64,000 nucleotides of DNA from [Actinomadura] parvosata subsp. kistnae (GCF_900323885.1 NZ_OOHJ01000018.1:3831001-3895000), one strand, 5' to 3'; shown: positions 7,599 through 22,265, counted from the first letter of the stretch. Numbers and translations: made by a program. The notes: a model not told the origin generated them from the letters alone.

Positions 7599-10500
7599 GT
7601 GTTCAGTCGTGTCGCCATCGTCAATCGTGGTGAGGCCGCAATGCGGCTCATCCACGCCGTACGTGACCTCGCCGCGGAGACCGGGACACGGATGGAGACC
7701 GTCGCCCTGTTCACCGACGTCGACCGTACGGCCACGTTCGTCCGCGAGGCGGATCTGTCCTACGACCTGGGCCCGGCCGCGGCGCGCCCGTACCTCGACC
7801 TGAAGGTGCTGGAGCGGGCGCTGCTGGAGACGGGGGCCGACGCGGCGTGGGTCGGGTGGGGCTTCGTCGCCGAGGACCCGGCGTTCGCGGAGCTGTGCGA
7901 GCGGATCGGGGTCACCTTCGTCGGGCCGAGCCCGACGCCATGCGCAAGCTCGGCGACAAGATCGGCGCGAAGCTGATCGCCGAGGAGGTCGGCGTGCCGG
8001 TCGCGCCGTGGAGCCGGGGCGCGGTCGAGACGCTCGACGCCGCCCGCGAGGCGGCGGCGCGGATCGGGTACCCGCTGATGCTGAAGGCCACCGCGGGCGG
8101 CGGCGGGCGCGGCATCCGCGTCATCCACGACGAGGCGGAGCTGGATGCCGCCTACGAGCGCACCAGCCAGGAGGCGGCGCGGGCGTTCGGCAGCGGCGTG
8201 GTGTTCCTGGAGCGGCTGGTCACCGGGGCCCGGCACGTCGAGGTGCAGGTGATCGCCGACGGGCAGGGCACCGCGTGGGCGCTGGGCGTCCGTGACTGCT
8301 CGGTGCAGCGGCGCAACCAGAAGATCATCGAGGAGTCGGCGTCGCCGGTGCTCGGCCCGGAGCAGGTGGCCGAGCTGAAGGCGGCGGCCGAGCGGCTGGC
8401 CGTCCGGGTCGGTTACCGTGGCGCGGCCACCGTCGAGTTCCTCTACCACCCGGGCGAGCGGATGTTCGCCTTCCTGGAGGTCAACACCCGGCTCCAGGTG
8501 GAGCACCCGATCACCGAGGCCACCACCGGGTTCGACCTGGTCAAGGCACAGCTGCACGTGGCCTCCGGCGGCCGGCTCGAAGGCGCGCCGCCGGCCGAGC
8601 GCGGCCACGCCATCGAGGCCAGGCTCAACGCCGAGGACCCCGACCGCGACTTCGCGCCGTCGCCGGGCCGCATCGCCCGGCTCGACCTGCCCGCCGGGCC
8701 CGGCATCCGGGTCGACACCGGCGTCAGCGAGGGCGACACGATCCCGGCCGACTTCGACTCCATGATCGCGAAGATCATCGCGTACGGCCGCGACCGCGAC
8801 GAGGCGCTCGGGCGGCTGCGCCGGGCGATGTCGCGCACGTCCGTCATCATCGAGGGCGGCGCCACCAACAAGAGCTTCGTGCTCGACCTGCTCGACCAGC
8901 CCGAGGTGATCGACGCCAGCGCCGACACCGGCTGGATCGACCGCGTCCGCGGCGAGGGCAGGCTCGTCTCGCACCGCCACTCCGGCGTCGCGCTGGCCGC
9001 CGCGGCGATCGAGGCGTACGAGGAGGAGGAGCGCGCCGAGCGGCAGCGGCTGCTCGCGACCGCGTTCGGCGGGCGCCCGCAGGTGCAGCACAAGAGCAGC
9101 CGGCCGCTCGACCTCAAGCTGCGCGGCGCCGGCTACCGCGTGCGGGTCGCCCGGGTCGGCGCCCACCGCTTCCGCGTCGCCGTCGAGGCGGGCGGCGACG
9201 TGCGCACCGCCGACGTCGAGCTCGACCGTTTCGACCGTTACACCGGCCAGATCGTCGTCAACGGCAGCCGCTACCGGCTGCTCACCGGCACGCACGGGGC
9301 CACCCACCTGATCGAGGTGGACGGCGTGGCGCACCGCGTCAGCCGCGACGAGGGCGGCGTCGTCCGCTCGCCGGCGCCCGCGCTGGTCGTCGCCACGCCG
9401 CTGGAGGTCGGCGCCGAGGTCGAGGCGGGCGCCCCGGTCCTGGTGCTGGAGTCCATGAAGATGGAGACGGTGCTGCGGGCGCCGTTCAAGGCGCGGCTGA
9501 AGGAGATCTCCGTCTCCGTCGGCAGCCAGGTCGAGACCGGCGCGCCGCTGCTGCGGCTGGAGCCGCTGGCCGACGACGACGCCGCGCTCGAGGAGGTGGC
9601 CGGCGCCGTCGACCTCGACCTGCCCGCCGCGCCCGGCGAGATCCCGGCGCGCGAGCGCACCAGGCGCGGCCAGGAGGGCCTGCGCAGCCTGCTGCTGGGC
9701 TACGACCTCGACCCGCACGGCGAGCGCGCGATGATCGACGACTACCTCGAAGCGCGCCGCGCCGCCATCGAGGAGGGGCACCGGCCGCTGGAGGAGGAGC
9801 TGGAGCTGTTCGAGGTCTTCGCCGACCTGGCCGAGCTGAGCCGCAACCGGCCGGCCGGCGAGGACGGCGACGAGCACGTGCACAGCCCGCGCGAGTTCTT
9901 CCACACCTACCTGCAGAGCCTCGACGTCGAGCGGGCCGGGCTGCCGGCCAGCTTCCAGGCCAAGCTGGCCAAGGCGCTGCGGCACTACGGCGTCACCGAC
10001 CTGGAGCGCACGAGCGAGCTCGAAGGCGCCGTGTTCCGCATCTTCCTGGCCCAGCAGCGCGCCTCCGCCGACGCCGCCGTCCTGGCGACCCTGCTGCGCA
10101 CCTGGCTGCGCGAGCCGCCGCCCGACGGCGCGCTGCGCGAGCCCGCCGGGCTCGTGCTGGAGCGGCTGCTGGCCGCCACGCAGGTCCGCTTCCCGGTGAT
10201 CTCCGACCTCGCGCGCGGCGTCGTGTTCGCCTGGTTCGGCCAGCCGCTGCTGCGCCGCAACCGCGCCCGCGTCTACGCCGCCGTCCGCAAGCACCTGCGC
10301 CACCTCGACGCGCACCCCGACGCGCCCGACCGCGCCGAGCGCATCGCCGAGATGGTCCGCAGCACCGAGCCGCTGGTGCGGCTGCTCGGCCAGCGCCTCG
10401 TCCGCGACGACCTCGACAACGCGGTCATGCTGGAGGTGCTGACCCGGCGCTACTACGGCAACAAGCCGCTCATCGCCGTGCGCACCAGCCAGGTCGCGGG

Positions 10501-13054
10501 CTGCGCGTTCGTGATCGCCGAGCGCGCCGGCTCGTGCGTGGTCTCCTCCGCGGTGAGCTTCGAGGCGCTGGGCAGCGCGCTGCGCGGCCTGGCCGAGCTG
10601 GCCGGCGACCGCCAGGACGTCGTCGACGCCGACATCTACCTCGCCTGGGAGGGGCAGCCGGAGGACTCCGACGCGATGGCCGCCGCGCTGCACGAGGTCG
10701 TCGCCGCGCAGCCGCTGCCGGAGCAGGTCCGCCGCATCACCGCCACCGTCGCGGGGCGCGGCGGCGCGGTCATGCACCACCACTTCACCTTCCGCCCCTC
10801 GGCCGAGGGGATGGCGGAGGAGCGGCTGATCCGCGGCCTGCACCCGTACATCGCCGAGCGCATGCAGCTCCAGCGGCTCGGCAAGTTCGACCTCACCCGG
10901 CTCCCGTCCTCCGACGAGGAGGTCTACCTCTTCCAGTGCGTGGCGCGGGAGAACCCGTCCGACGACCGCCTGATCGCCTTCGCCCAGGTGCGCGACCTGA
11001 CCGAGCTGCGCGAGCACGACGGCCGGCTGGTCGCGCTGCCGACGGCCGAGGACGTCATCGCCGCCTGCGTCGACTCCATCCGCCGGGCCCAGGCGCGGCG
11101 GCCGTCGAAGAAGCGCCTCAACACCAACCGGATCGTGGTCTACGTCTGGCCGCCCAGCAACCTCACCCGCGCCGAGATCGAGATGCTCGCCCGGCGCGTG
11201 CTGCCGACGACCGCGGGCGCCGGGCTGGAGGAGACGCTGTTCATCGCGCGCCAGCGCGACCCGGAGACGGGCGCGCTGACCAAGGTGGCCGTGCGCATCT
11301 CCCTCGACGCCACCGGCGCGCCCAAGCTGACCATCGGCCAGCCGTCCGACGAGCCGATCGAGCCGCTCGACGACTACCGGCAGAAGGTCCTGCGGGCCAG
11401 CAGCCGCAACACCGTCTACCCGTACGAGCTGACCGGCATGCTCGGCGACTTCGTCGAGCACGACCTCGACGAGAACCACGCGCTGGTGCCCGTCGACCGG
11501 CCGAAGGGCCGCAACACGGCGGCCATCGTCGCGGGCGTGGTCACCACCCGCACCAGGCGGCACCCCGAGGGCATCGCCAGGGTCGTGCTGCTCGGCGACC
11601 CGACGAAGTCGCTCGGCGCGCTGTCGGAGCCGGAGTGCCGCCGGGTGATCGCCGCCCTCGACCTGGCCGAGCGGATGCGGGTGCCGCTGGAGTGGTACGC
11701 GCTGTCGGCCGGCGCCCGGATCTCCATGGAGTCCGGCACCGAGAACATGGACTGGATCGCCGCGGCGCTCAAGCGCATCGTGGAGTTCACCCAGGACGGC
11801 GGCGAGATCAACATCGTGGTCGCGGGCATCAACGTGGGCGCGCAGCCGTACTGGAACGCCGAGGCGACGATGCTCATGCACACCAAGGGCATCCTGGTCA
11901 TGACGCCCGACTCGGCCATGGTGCTCACGGGCAAGCAGGCGCTCGACTTCTCGGGCGGCGTGTCGGCCGAGGACAACTTCGGCATCGGCGGCTACGACCG
12001 CGTGATGGGCCCCAACGGGCAGGCCCAGTACTGGGCGCCGAACCTGTCCGCGGCCCGCGACGTGCTGATGTCGCACTACGACCACACCTACGTCGCCCCC
12101 GGCGAGCAGGGGCCGCGTCGGGCGAAGACGACCGACCCGGTCGACCGCGACATCTCCGACTTCCCGCACGTGGTGGAGGGCAGCGACTTCAGCACGGTCG
12201 GCGAGATCTTCTCCAGCACGGCCAACCCCGACCGCAAGAAGCCGTTCGACATCCGCACGGTGATGCGGGCGCTGTCGGACCAGGACCACCCGGTGCTGGA
12301 GCGCTGGGCGGGCATGGCCGACGCGGAGACGGCGGTCGTCCAGGACGTGCACCTCGGCGGCATGCCGGTGTGCCTGCTCGGCATCGAGTCGCGCTCGGTG
12401 CCGCGGCGCGGCTTCCCGCCCACCGACGGCCCCGACACCTACACGGCGGGCACGTTGTTCCCGAGGTCGTCGAAGAAGGCGGCGCGGGCGATCAACGCGG
12501 CCAGCGGCAACCGGCCGCTGGTGGTGCTGGCGAACCTGTCCGGCTTCGACGGCTCGCCGGAGTCGATGCGCAAGCTGCAGCTCGAGTACGGCGCCGAGAT
12601 CGGCCGGGCGATCGTGAACTTCCGCGGGCCCATCGTGTTCTGCGTGATCTCGCGCTACCACGGTGGCGCGTTCGTGGTGTTCTCCAAGGCGCTCAACCCG
12701 AACATGACCGTGCTGGCGCTGGAGGGCTCCTACGCCTCGGTGCTGGGCGGGGCCCCGGCCGCCGCGGCGGTCTTCTCCGGTGAGGTCAACGCCCGTACCG
12801 CGGCGGATCCGCGCGTCCAGGACCTGGAGGCGCGCGTCGCGGCGGCGTCCGGGGCCGACCGGGCGGCGCTGACGGCCGAGCTCGACGAGCTGCGCACCTC
12901 GGTGCGCTCGGAGAAGCTGGGCGAGGTGGCGGCGGAGTTCGACCGCGTGCACAACATCCGGCGCGCGGTCGAGGTCGGCTCCGTGGACGCGGTCATCAGC
13001 GCCGCGGAGCTGCGCCCGCGGATCATCGAGGCCATCGAGGCCCGGCTGAAGTAA
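7599..13054 (+). CDS. fused multidomain acetyl/propionyl-CoA carboxylase, interrupted by a one-base frameshift
   Basis: A biotin-dependent acyl-CoA carboxylase with all functions in one chain of about 1,818 residues if corrected. GTG 7599 gives the biotin carboxylase N-domain (FSRVAIVNRGEAAMRL). The ATP-grasp core follows (MLKATAGGGGRGIRV, EVQVIADGQG, EVNTRLQVEHPITE). The biotinyl domain has ESMKMETV, lysine near residue 620. A central region (about 660-1180) resembles the eukaryotic ACC linker (HHFTFRPS, IVVYVWPPSNLTRAEIEML). The carboxyltransferase domain begins near YPYELTGMLGDF. The reading frame breaks near 7933: the frame reading FVGPSP should continue as DAMRKLGDKIG, which lies in another frame, so one base appears missing. 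As written, one frame ends at 7976 and the other is open from before 7847. This may be a sequencing error or a real mutation. Confidence 0.88.
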
Positions 13055-13070
13055 CGATCGTCGCAGGTGA

Positions 13071-13096
13071 GGGGCCGTCCGCCGGGCGGCCCCTTT
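13071..13096 (+). terminator. intrinsic terminator after the carboxylase
   Basis: GGGGCCG pairs with CGGCCCC around a 9-base loop and is followed by TTT, 16 bases after the stop. Confidence 0.7.
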
Positions 13097-13188
13097 CCCA
13101 TGTCTTGACGCGTACGGCGGCGTGGCGGTGTTGATCACGTGGGTATGAGCCAGCTCAAGAACAGTCGTACGCGTTTCGGGGGGTTCGG

Positions 13189-14217
13189 ATGCGACTGAGA
13201 ATTTTGGGTGGGCTGGGGGTGCTCACTGCCGCCGTGATCCTGACCGGCTGCGACTCTCAGCCGGACACCACGAAGCTGGCCGGGACCAAGGTGGACGCCG
13301 CCGCCAAGCTGAAGGCGACCAAGGCGGCCAAGGTCAAGAACGCCGCCAAGGTGAAGGCCAACGAGCTCGGGCAGATCCCGGTGCTGATGTTCCACCGGAT
13401 CGTGCCGAAGCCGCAGACGACCGACGACAGGTCGCCCCAGCAGTTCAGGGCGGACCTGGAACGGCTGGTGCGGGAGGACTACGTGCCGATCACGGCCGCC
13501 GAGATGGTGGCCGGCAAGATCGACATCCCGGCCGGCAAGCACCCCGTGGTGCTGACCTTCGACGACTCCTCGCCCTCACAGCTCACGCTGAACGAGATGG
13601 GCGTGCCGCAGAAGGACACCGCGGTCGCGATACTCAAGGAGGTCGCCGCCGCGCACCCGGGCTGGAAGCCCAAGGCCACGTTCTACGTCACGCGCGACAT
13701 GTTCGGCAAGACCACGCGCGAGGAGCAGGCGCAGATGCTGCTCTGGCTCAAGGACAACGGCTTCGAGATCGGCAACCACACCAGCGACCACCTCAACCTG
13801 CGCGGCCGCTCGCACAAGGAGGTCGAGGAGCAGATCGGCAAGATCGCCCAGCAGATCAACTCGCTGTCGTACACCAAGCCGACCACGATCGCCCTGCCGT
13901 ACGGCAACCAGCCGAACAAGAAGGACTGGGCGCTGAACGGCAAGCTCTACAAGCACCAGGGGGCCTTCCTGGCCGGGTACACGCCCGCGCCGGCGCCCTT
14001 CAGCAAGTCGTTCGACGCGGCGGGCATCCCGCGCATCAAGGCCATGGACAAGAAGGGCGACTGCGCGCAGTTCTGCTCGCACGCCTGGCTCGACTGGCTC
14101 AAGAAGAACCCGGACATGCGCTACACCTCGGACGGTGACGTGCGCACGGTGGCCTATCCGAAGTACAAGGCGCCGTACCTGCGCAAGTCCTTCACCACCT
14201 GGAGCCTGCCCTACTGA
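13189..14217 (+). CDS. polysaccharide deacetylase family lipoprotein
   Basis: An exported, lipid-anchored carbohydrate esterase (NodB/CE4 type) of 342 residues that probably deacetylates cell-wall amino sugars. The signal peptide ends in a lipobox (AAVILTGC, acylated Cys near residue 21), followed by an Ala/Lys-rich linker with KAT/KAA repeats. The NodB domain shows MFHRIVPK, the metal/catalytic LTFDDSSPS and the second histidine motif EIGNHTSDHLNLR. Its 3' end overlaps the convergent reductase gene by 7 bases. No operon partner is apparent. Confidence 0.87.
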   Translation: MRLRILGGLGVLTAAVILTGCDSQPDTTKLAGTKVDAAAKLKATKAAKVKNAAKVKANELGQIPVLMFHRIVPKPQTTDDRSPQQFRADLERLVREDYVPITAAEMVAGKIDIPAGKHPVVLTFDDSSPSQLTLNEMGVPQKDTAVAILKEVAAAHPGWKPKATFYVTRDMFGKTTREEQAQMLLWLKDNGFEIGNHTSDHLNLRGRSHKEVEEQIGKIAQQINSLSYTKPTTIALPYGNQPNKKDWALNGKLYKHQGAFLAGYTPAPAPFSKSFDAAGIPRIKAMDKKGDCAQFCSHAWLDWLKKNPDMRYTSDGDVRTVAYPKYKAPYLRKSFTTWSLPY

Positions 14218-15338
14218 ACGACGCGGAAGGTGATCCCCGCGCGGTGCAGGCGCTCGATGAGGGGCCGGCCCATGGCCGAGGCCGTGGTGAGCTGGCCCGC
14301 CCGTTCGGGGACGTCGTCGAAGGCCAGGCAGAGAGCCGACTCCGCGAGCATCTTCGCGGTCTCGTCGTAGCCGGGGTCGCCGCCCGCGACCTCCGTGACG
14401 ACGCGCTCGCCGCCGCCCTCGCCCAGGAACGTGACCTTGAACCAGCTCCTGGCCCGCCGGGCCGGTGACGGCCCCTCACCGGGGCGTACCCGGCCCCGCA
14501 TCCAGCGGCGGGCCGGCGGGAGCTGGGCGAGCGCCGCGAACGCGCCCGCGCCCGCCACCGTGGCCAGCGCGCGCGGCAGCGTGCGGACGGCGTAGTGCTG
14601 GCGGTAGGTGAAGTCGGGGCCGTAGCGGTCGAGCAGGCGCGCGGAGTAGCCGACGATGTGCGGGTCGACGGTCGGCATGGGCAGGGCCCAGCCGCCCACG
14701 TAGCGCAGCCCGCCGGGCCGGGAGCTGACCGTGCGGCCCTTGGGCCTGGGCTCGGCCGAGCGGCGCTGTGTGGCCTGCTCGGCGGCCTGGCGGGCGCGGC
14801 CCAGCACCGTCAGCACGGTGGCCGCCGTGCCGCCCGACGGGCGCCCGTGGACGCGCAGGAAGCCGCTGACCCGCAAGGGGACGCCCTCCGGCAGGCGGGT
14901 GATGGTGTAAAGGACGCCGAGGTCCCACGGGATCGAGTCGAAGCCGCACGCGTGCACCAGCTTGGCGCCGCTGCGGGCCGCGCGGTCGTGGTAGCGCACG
15001 TACACGCGGTCCACGAACTCCTGCTCGCCTGTGAGGTCGAGATAGTGGGTGCCGGCGTCGGCGCAGGCGGCGACCAGCGGCTCGCCGTGCAGCGCGTACG
15101 GGCCGACCGTGGTCGCCAGCACCCGGGTCTGCCGGGCGAGCTTCGCGAGCGAGGCCGCGTCCGCCGCGTCGGCGACCAGCACCGGCACGTCCAGCCCCAG
15201 CCGCTCCAGCCTGGCCCGGTCGCGCCCCGCCAACGCCCAGCGGGTGCCGGGCCCCGCGGCCCTGGCGAGGTAGGCGGCCGTCAGCGCGCCGGTGAACCCG
15301 CTCGCGCCGAACAACACGATGTCGAAGGGGCGATCCAT
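14211..15338 (-). CDS. saccharopine dehydrogenase-like NAD(P)-binding oxidoreductase (trans-acting enoyl reductase type)
   Basis: A 375-residue reductase. The N-terminal Rossmann fold (FDIVLFGASGFTGALTAAYLA) and the GEQEFVDRVYVRYHDRAARSG and HACGFDSIPWDLG stretches match the Rv2449c/Rv2953-like family, annotated as saccharopine dehydrogenase or trans-acting enoyl reductase. Those enzymes act on lipid or polyketide intermediates. Substrate here is unknown. ATG at 15338 has AGGAT upstream; the frame also remains open to 15374, but that start has weaker support. It stands alone, converging on the deacetylase gene and diverging from the kinase gene. Confidence 0.82.
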   Translation of the reverse strand: MDRPFDIVLFGASGFTGALTAAYLARAAGPGTRWALAGRDRARLERLGLDVPVLVADAADAASLAKLARQTRVLATTVGPYALHGEPLVAACADAGTHYLDLTGEQEFVDRVYVRYHDRAARSGAKLVHACGFDSIPWDLGVLYTITRLPEGVPLRVSGFLRVHGRPSGGTAATVLTVLGRARQAAEQATQRRSAEPRPKGRTVSSRPGGLRYVGGWALPMPTVDPHIVGYSARLLDRYGPDFTYRQHYAVRTLPRALATVAGAGAFAALAQLPPARRWMRGRVRPGEGPSPARRARSWFKVTFLGEGGGERVVTEVAGGDPGYDETAKMLAESALCLAFDDVPERAGQLTTASAMGRPLIERLHRAGITFRVVQ

Positions 15339-15503
15339 GATCCTGAGGCTTCCCCGAACGGGCGGGAGAAGCAAGGCGGGCGGGGCTCGCGATCAACGAA
15401 AGACACGAAGCCGTGACGTAGCCAAACCTTAACCGATCCCTGCGAAGTTGCCGATCGTCGTAAAGTTTGCGTCGATGGGGTTCTGTACACGTGGGGATGA
15501 CGA

Positions 15504-17576
<2,073 letters not shown>

Positions 17577-17624
17577 TGACGAGCGGGTAACATCCCAGGC
17601 GTCAACGTTCTCGCTGCGAGTTAG

Positions 17625-18620
<996 letters not shown>

Positions 18621-18642
18621 GTCCGAGCCCGCTCGTCAGTGA

Positions 18643-18669
18643 CGCGCGCCCCCGTCGCGGGGCGCGCGT
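18643..18669 (+). terminator. intrinsic terminator after mdh
   Basis: A 10-bp GC stem (ACGCGCGCCC with GGGCGCGCGT) and short loop begin 22 bases after the mdh stop and are followed by a T-containing tract. Confidence 0.75.
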
Positions 18670-18709
18670 TTAGCTTTTCCGTACGGACGTGCGGCTTTTT
18701 CGTACGGGC

Positions 18710-18859
18710 TTACGGGGGCACTTCCGGGCACGAGGTCGGCCCGGTGGCCGGAGCGGGCTGCGGGGTGGCGAAGATCACACCTCCGGCGGCCAGGGCGCTG
18801 CACACCACGATGAGGGCACCGAAGATCAGCTTCGTGACCCTTGGTGAAAAGCTCCTCAC
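18710..18859 (-). CDS. putative 49-residue single-span membrane micro-protein
   Basis: GTG at 18859 opens a 49-codon frame ending with TAA at 18710: a basic start (RSFSPRVTK), one hydrophobic helix (LIFGALIVVCSALAAGGVIFA) and a proline-rich tail ending SCPEVPP. It begins 37 bases after the galE stop on the same strand, so it may be its second cistron. No Shine-Dalgarno is obvious. The topology is convincing for a membrane peptide, but the family is not recognised and it could be chance. Confidence 0.45.
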   Translation of the reverse strand: MRSFSPRVTKLIFGALIVVCSALAAGGVIFATPQPAPATGPTSCPEVPP

Positions 18860-18896
18860 ATTTCGGTATCACAGCACACATTCCCGCTCTGTATGG

Positions 18897-19844
18897 TCAT
18901 TTTTCAGAAAGCGCTCCCCAGGCGTCGGAGACGATGTCGCGCAGCGCCGCCCGCTCGGGCTTCCAGCCCAGCTCGCGCTGGATCCGCGCGGACGACGCGA
19001 CCAGCACCGCCGGGTCGCCCGGCCGCCGCTCGCCGACGACGGCGGGGATCTCGTGCCCGGTGACCTCGCGGCAGACCGAGATCACCTCCTGGACGGAGAA
19101 ACCGGCGCCGCTGCCCAGGTTGTAGATCCGGTGCTCGCCGGGCGTGATCGCCTCAAGGGCCAGCAGATGGGCCCTGGCCAGGTCGGCGACGTGGATGTAG
19201 TCGCGCACGCAGGTGCCGTCGGCCGTGGGGTAGTCGGTGCCGAACACGCTGACCGACTCGCGCTCGCCGGTCGCCACCTTCAGCACGTTCGGGATGAGAT
19301 GGGTCTCGATGTCGTGCCGCTCCCGGAACCGCCCGTAGGCGCCGGCCACGTTGAAGTAACGCAGGCTCACCGCGCCCAGGCCGCGCTGGCGCGCGTACGC
19401 GCTCAGCGCCGTGTCCACGGCCAGCTTCGAGGCGCCGTACGGGTTGGTCGGGCGCGTCGGGTCGTCCTCCTCGATGGGCGAGCGCTCCGGCTCCCCGTAC
19501 GTGGCCGCCGTCGAGGAGAACACGATGCGCCCCACACCGTGCTCCCGCATGGCGTCGAGCAGCCCGAGCGTGCCCCCGAGGTTGTTGGCCCAGTAGAGCC
19601 CCGGGTTCTGCACCGACTCGCCCACCAGCGACTTGGCCGCGAAGTGCAGCACCGCGTCGACGCCGTCGAGCGCCTGGCCGGCCTCGGTGATGTCGGCACG
19701 GACGAACCGCGCGCCCTCCGGCACGGCGTCCTCGTGCCCGGTCGACAGGTCGTCGAGCACGGTCACCTCGTGGCCCGCCTCGATGAGCTGCGCCGCGACC
19801 ACGCTGCCGACGTATCCGGCGCCTCCGGTGACGAGCAGTCTCAT
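18897..19844 (-). CDS. galE: UDP-glucose 4-epimerase
   Basis: Interconverts UDP-glucose and UDP-galactose for the Leloir pathway and cell-surface glycans. Extended SDR enzyme of 315 residues, slightly short for GalE (about 325-340): NAD loop [15 protein letters not shown], active-site SSTAATYG and NPYGASK (Tyr-x-x-x-Lys), and [15 protein letters not shown] 19844 follows AGGAG. The gene is divergent from the CNNM/CBS gene across an 86-base AT-rich gap and may be cotranscribed with the micro-gene downstream. Confidence 0.92.
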   Translation of the reverse strand: MRLLVTGGAGYVGSVVAAQLIEAGHEVTVLDDLSTGHEDAVPEGARFVRADITEAGQALDGVDAVLHFAAKSLVGESVQNPGLYWANNLGGTLGLLDAMREHGVGRIVFSSTAATYGEPERSPIEEDDPTRPTNPYGASKLAVDTALSAYARQRGLGAVSLRYFNVAGAYGRFRERHDIETHLIPNVLKVATGERESVSVFGTDYPTADGTCVRDYIHVADLARAHLLALEAITPGEHRIYNLGSGAGFSVQEVISVCREVTGHEIPAVVGERRPGDPAVLVASSARIQRELGWKPERAALRDIVSDAWGALSEK

Positions 19845-19930
19845 GTGTACTCCTGTTCAGATATGTTTAATTTTGTAAGGGTCGACGTTCAGCATACGCG
19901 GGAAACCCGACGAGTACGCTGCCAACCACC

Positions 19931-21244
19931 ATGTTTGACACCGTCGCGGCCAACATCGCCCTGGTCCTGCTGTTCATCCTGATCGGGGGCTTCTTCGCCG
20001 CCGCAGAAATCGCCATGGTCTCCCTGCGCGACAGCCAGGTCCGCAAACTCTCGCAGCGGGGTCGCCGCGGCGAGCGCGTCGCCAAGCTGGCCCGCGACCC
20101 GAACAGGTTCCTGTCCGCCGTGCAGATCGGCGTGACCGTGGCCACGATGTTGTCGGCCGCGTTCGGCGCCGACCGGCTCGCGGCGCAGCTCGTGCCCGTG
20201 CTGGAGCGCTGGGGGGTGCCGGGGGCCGTGGCGCCCGTGCTGGCCCTGGTGCTGGTCACGCTGGCCATCTCGTACGTGTCGCTGGTGCTCGGCGAGCTGG
20301 CGCCCAAGCGGCTGGCGCTGCAGCGGGCCGAGGGCCTGTCCTTGTACGTGGCGCCGTTCCTCGACCGCATCGCCGCCCTGTCGCGCCCGATCATCTGGAT
20401 GTTGTCGAAGTCCACCGACGGAGTGGTGCGGCTGCTCGGCGGCAACCCGCAGGCCGACAGGGAGGAGGTCACCACCGAGGAGCTGCGCGACATGGTGGTG
20501 GGCCACACCGACCTGACCGCCGACGAGCGCAAGCTCATCGCCGAGGTCTTCGCCGCCGGGAAGCGGCAGCTCAGGGAGGTGATGCTGCCGCGCACCGAGG
20601 TCGAGTTCATGGAGGCCGACACGCCGCTCGACCAGGCCGCCAGGCTCGCCGCCACGCTCCCGCACTCGCGCTTCCCCGTCTTCCGCGACAGCTACGACGA
20701 GGTCATCGGGTTCGTCCACGTGCGCGACCTGCTCGACCCCGAGCTGATCGGGCGCACCGAGCCGATCAGCGCGGTCGTGCCGATCAGGGCCGCCAAGTTC
20801 GTGCCCGCCTCCAAGCGCCTGCTCACCACCCTGAACGAGATGCGCGACGAGGGCCAGCACCTGGCCATCGTCGTCGACGAGTACGGCGGCACGGCCGGCA
20901 TCGTCACCATGGAGGACCTGGTGGAGGAGCTGATCGGCGACATCAGGGACGAGTACGACGTCGAGGAGGACGTCGTCATCCTGCCCGCCGGCGAGATCGA
21001 GATCGACGGCCTGACCAACCTCAACGACTTCGCCACCGAGACCGGCATCCGCCTGCCCGACGGCCCGTACGAGACGCTGGCCGGCTTCGTCATGGCGATG
21101 CTGGGCCACGTGCCCGCCGTGGGGGAGCGGGTGGAGTTCTCCGGGTTCGAGCTGGCGGTCACCGAGCTGGACGGCCGCCGCATCGCCCGGGTGCGGGTGA
21201 AACGCCGACCGGCCGCCGAGTCGCCGACGGAGCAGGATTCCTGA
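19931..21244 (+). CDS. hemolysin-family CNNM/CBS/CorC_HlyC membrane protein
   Basis: A 437-residue membrane protein of the HlyC/CorC group, thought to act in Mg or Co ion homeostasis. The N-terminal CNNM domain (about 1-185) has four hydrophobic segments ([20 protein letters not shown] first) and the family's [15 protein letters not shown] and [11 protein letters not shown] stretches. Two CBS domains lie at about 210-330 ([33 protein letters not shown]). A CorC/HlyC transporter-associated domain is at 345-425. Start ATG 19931. It is followed 14 bases later by trpS on the same strand. Confidence 0.9.
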   Translation: MFDTVAANIALVLLFILIGGFFAAAEIAMVSLRDSQVRKLSQRGRRGERVAKLARDPNRFLSAVQIGVTVATMLSAAFGADRLAAQLVPVLERWGVPGAVAPVLALVLVTLAISYVSLVLGELAPKRLALQRAEGLSLYVAPFLDRIAALSRPIIWMLSKSTDGVVRLLGGNPQADREEVTTEELRDMVVGHTDLTADERKLIAEVFAAGKRQLREVMLPRTEVEFMEADTPLDQAARLAATLPHSRFPVFRDSYDEVIGFVHVRDLLDPELIGRTEPISAVVPIRAAKFVPASKRLLTTLNEMRDEGQHLAIVVDEYGGTAGIVTMEDLVEELIGDIRDEYDVEEDVVILPAGEIEIDGLTNLNDFATETGIRLPDGPYETLAGFVMAMLGHVPAVGERVEFSGFELAVTELDGRRIARVRVKRRPAAESPTEQDS

Positions 21245-21258
21245 CACAATTGCCTGCT

Positions 21259-22263
21259 ATGGCCAGACCTCGTGTACTCTCCGGCATCCAGCCCACCGCG
21301 GACTCCTTCCACCTGGGCAACTACCTGGGTGCGGTCCGCCAGTGGGTCACCATGCAGGAGACCCACGACGCGTTCTACTGCGTGGTCGATCTCCACGCGA
21401 TCACCGTGCCCACCGAGCCCGACGCGTTGCGCCGGCGCAGCCGCGTGGCCGCGGCCCAGCTCTTCGCCGCGGGGCTCGACCCCGAGCGCTCCACCGTCTT
21501 CGTGCAGTCGCACGTGCGCGAGCACACCGAGCTGGCCTGGGTGCTGATCTGCCTCACCGGCATGGGCGAGGCGGGGCGGATGACCCAGTTCAAGGACAAG
21601 TCGGCGAAGTTCGGGGAGAGCGCGGCCAGCGTGGGCCTGTTCACCTACCCGATCCTCCAGGCGGCCGACATCCTGCTCTACCAGGCCGACCTGGTGCCGG
21701 TGGGCGCCGACCAGAAGCAGCACCTCGAGCTCACCCGCGACCTCGGGCAGCGCTTCAACCACCGCTTCGGCGACACGTTCACGCTGCCGCAGCCGTTCAC
21801 ACCCAAGGAGGTCGAGAAGATCACCGACCTCCAAGACCCGACGGCGAAGATGTCCAAGTCGGCCTCCAGCCCGGCGGGCATCCTCGACCTGCTGGAGCAG
21901 CCGGGGCCGCTGCGCAAGAAGGTCATGCGCGCGGTGACCGACACGGGCTCCGAGGTCCTGTTCGACGAGGAGAACAAGCCCGGCATCTCCAACCTGCTGC
22001 GCATCCAGTCGGCGCTGACCGGCACGCCCATCCCCGAGCTGGTCGCCCGCTACGCGGGGCAGGGCTACGGCACGTTCAAGAAGGACGTCGCCGAGGCCGT
22101 GACCGAGGCGTTCACGCCGATCAGGGAGCGCACGGAGAAGCTGCTGGCCGACGAGAAGGAGCTCGACCGCATGCTGGCCATCGGCGCCGAGCGGGCCACC
22201 GCCGTCGCCAGGGAGACGATGGCGCAGGTGCGCGACAAGGTGGGCTTCCTGCCCAAGCTGTAG
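21259..22263 (+). CDS. trpS: tryptophanyl-tRNA synthetase
   Basis: Charges tRNA-Trp. Class I synthetase of 334 residues: HIGH-like signature [13 protein letters not shown] and KMSKS loop [12 protein letters not shown], with the bacterial TrpRS segments [12 protein letters not shown] and [19 protein letters not shown] 21259 (MARPRVLSG) is preferred over an upstream in-frame TTG at 21250. It lies directly after the CNNM/CBS gene and converges with the response regulator gene. A short tandem repeat fills the gap. Confidence 0.95.
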   Translation: MARPRVLSGIQPTADSFHLGNYLGAVRQWVTMQETHDAFYCVVDLHAITVPTEPDALRRRSRVAAAQLFAAGLDPERSTVFVQSHVREHTELAWVLICLTGMGEAGRMTQFKDKSAKFGESAASVGLFTYPILQAADILLYQADLVPVGADQKQHLELTRDLGQRFNHRFGDTFTLPQPFTPKEVEKITDLQDPTAKMSKSASSPAGILDLLEQPGPLRKKVMRAVTDTGSEVLFDEENKPGISNLLRIQSALTGTPIPELVARYAGQGYGTFKKDVAEAVTEAFTPIRERTEKLLADEKELDRMLAIGAERATAVARETMAQVRDKVGFLPKL

Positions 22264-22265
22264 GC

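Noticed and set aside
7760-13138. Very long open frame antisense to the carboxylase
   Set aside because: It is a composition shadow of the GC3-biased coding strand: its product is rich in Arg, Gly, Ala and His, has no domain, and the opposite frame has clear carboxylase motifs.
18639-19982. Long plus-strand frame over galE
   Set aside because: Antisense shadow of the epimerase, which has all SDR motifs on the other strand.
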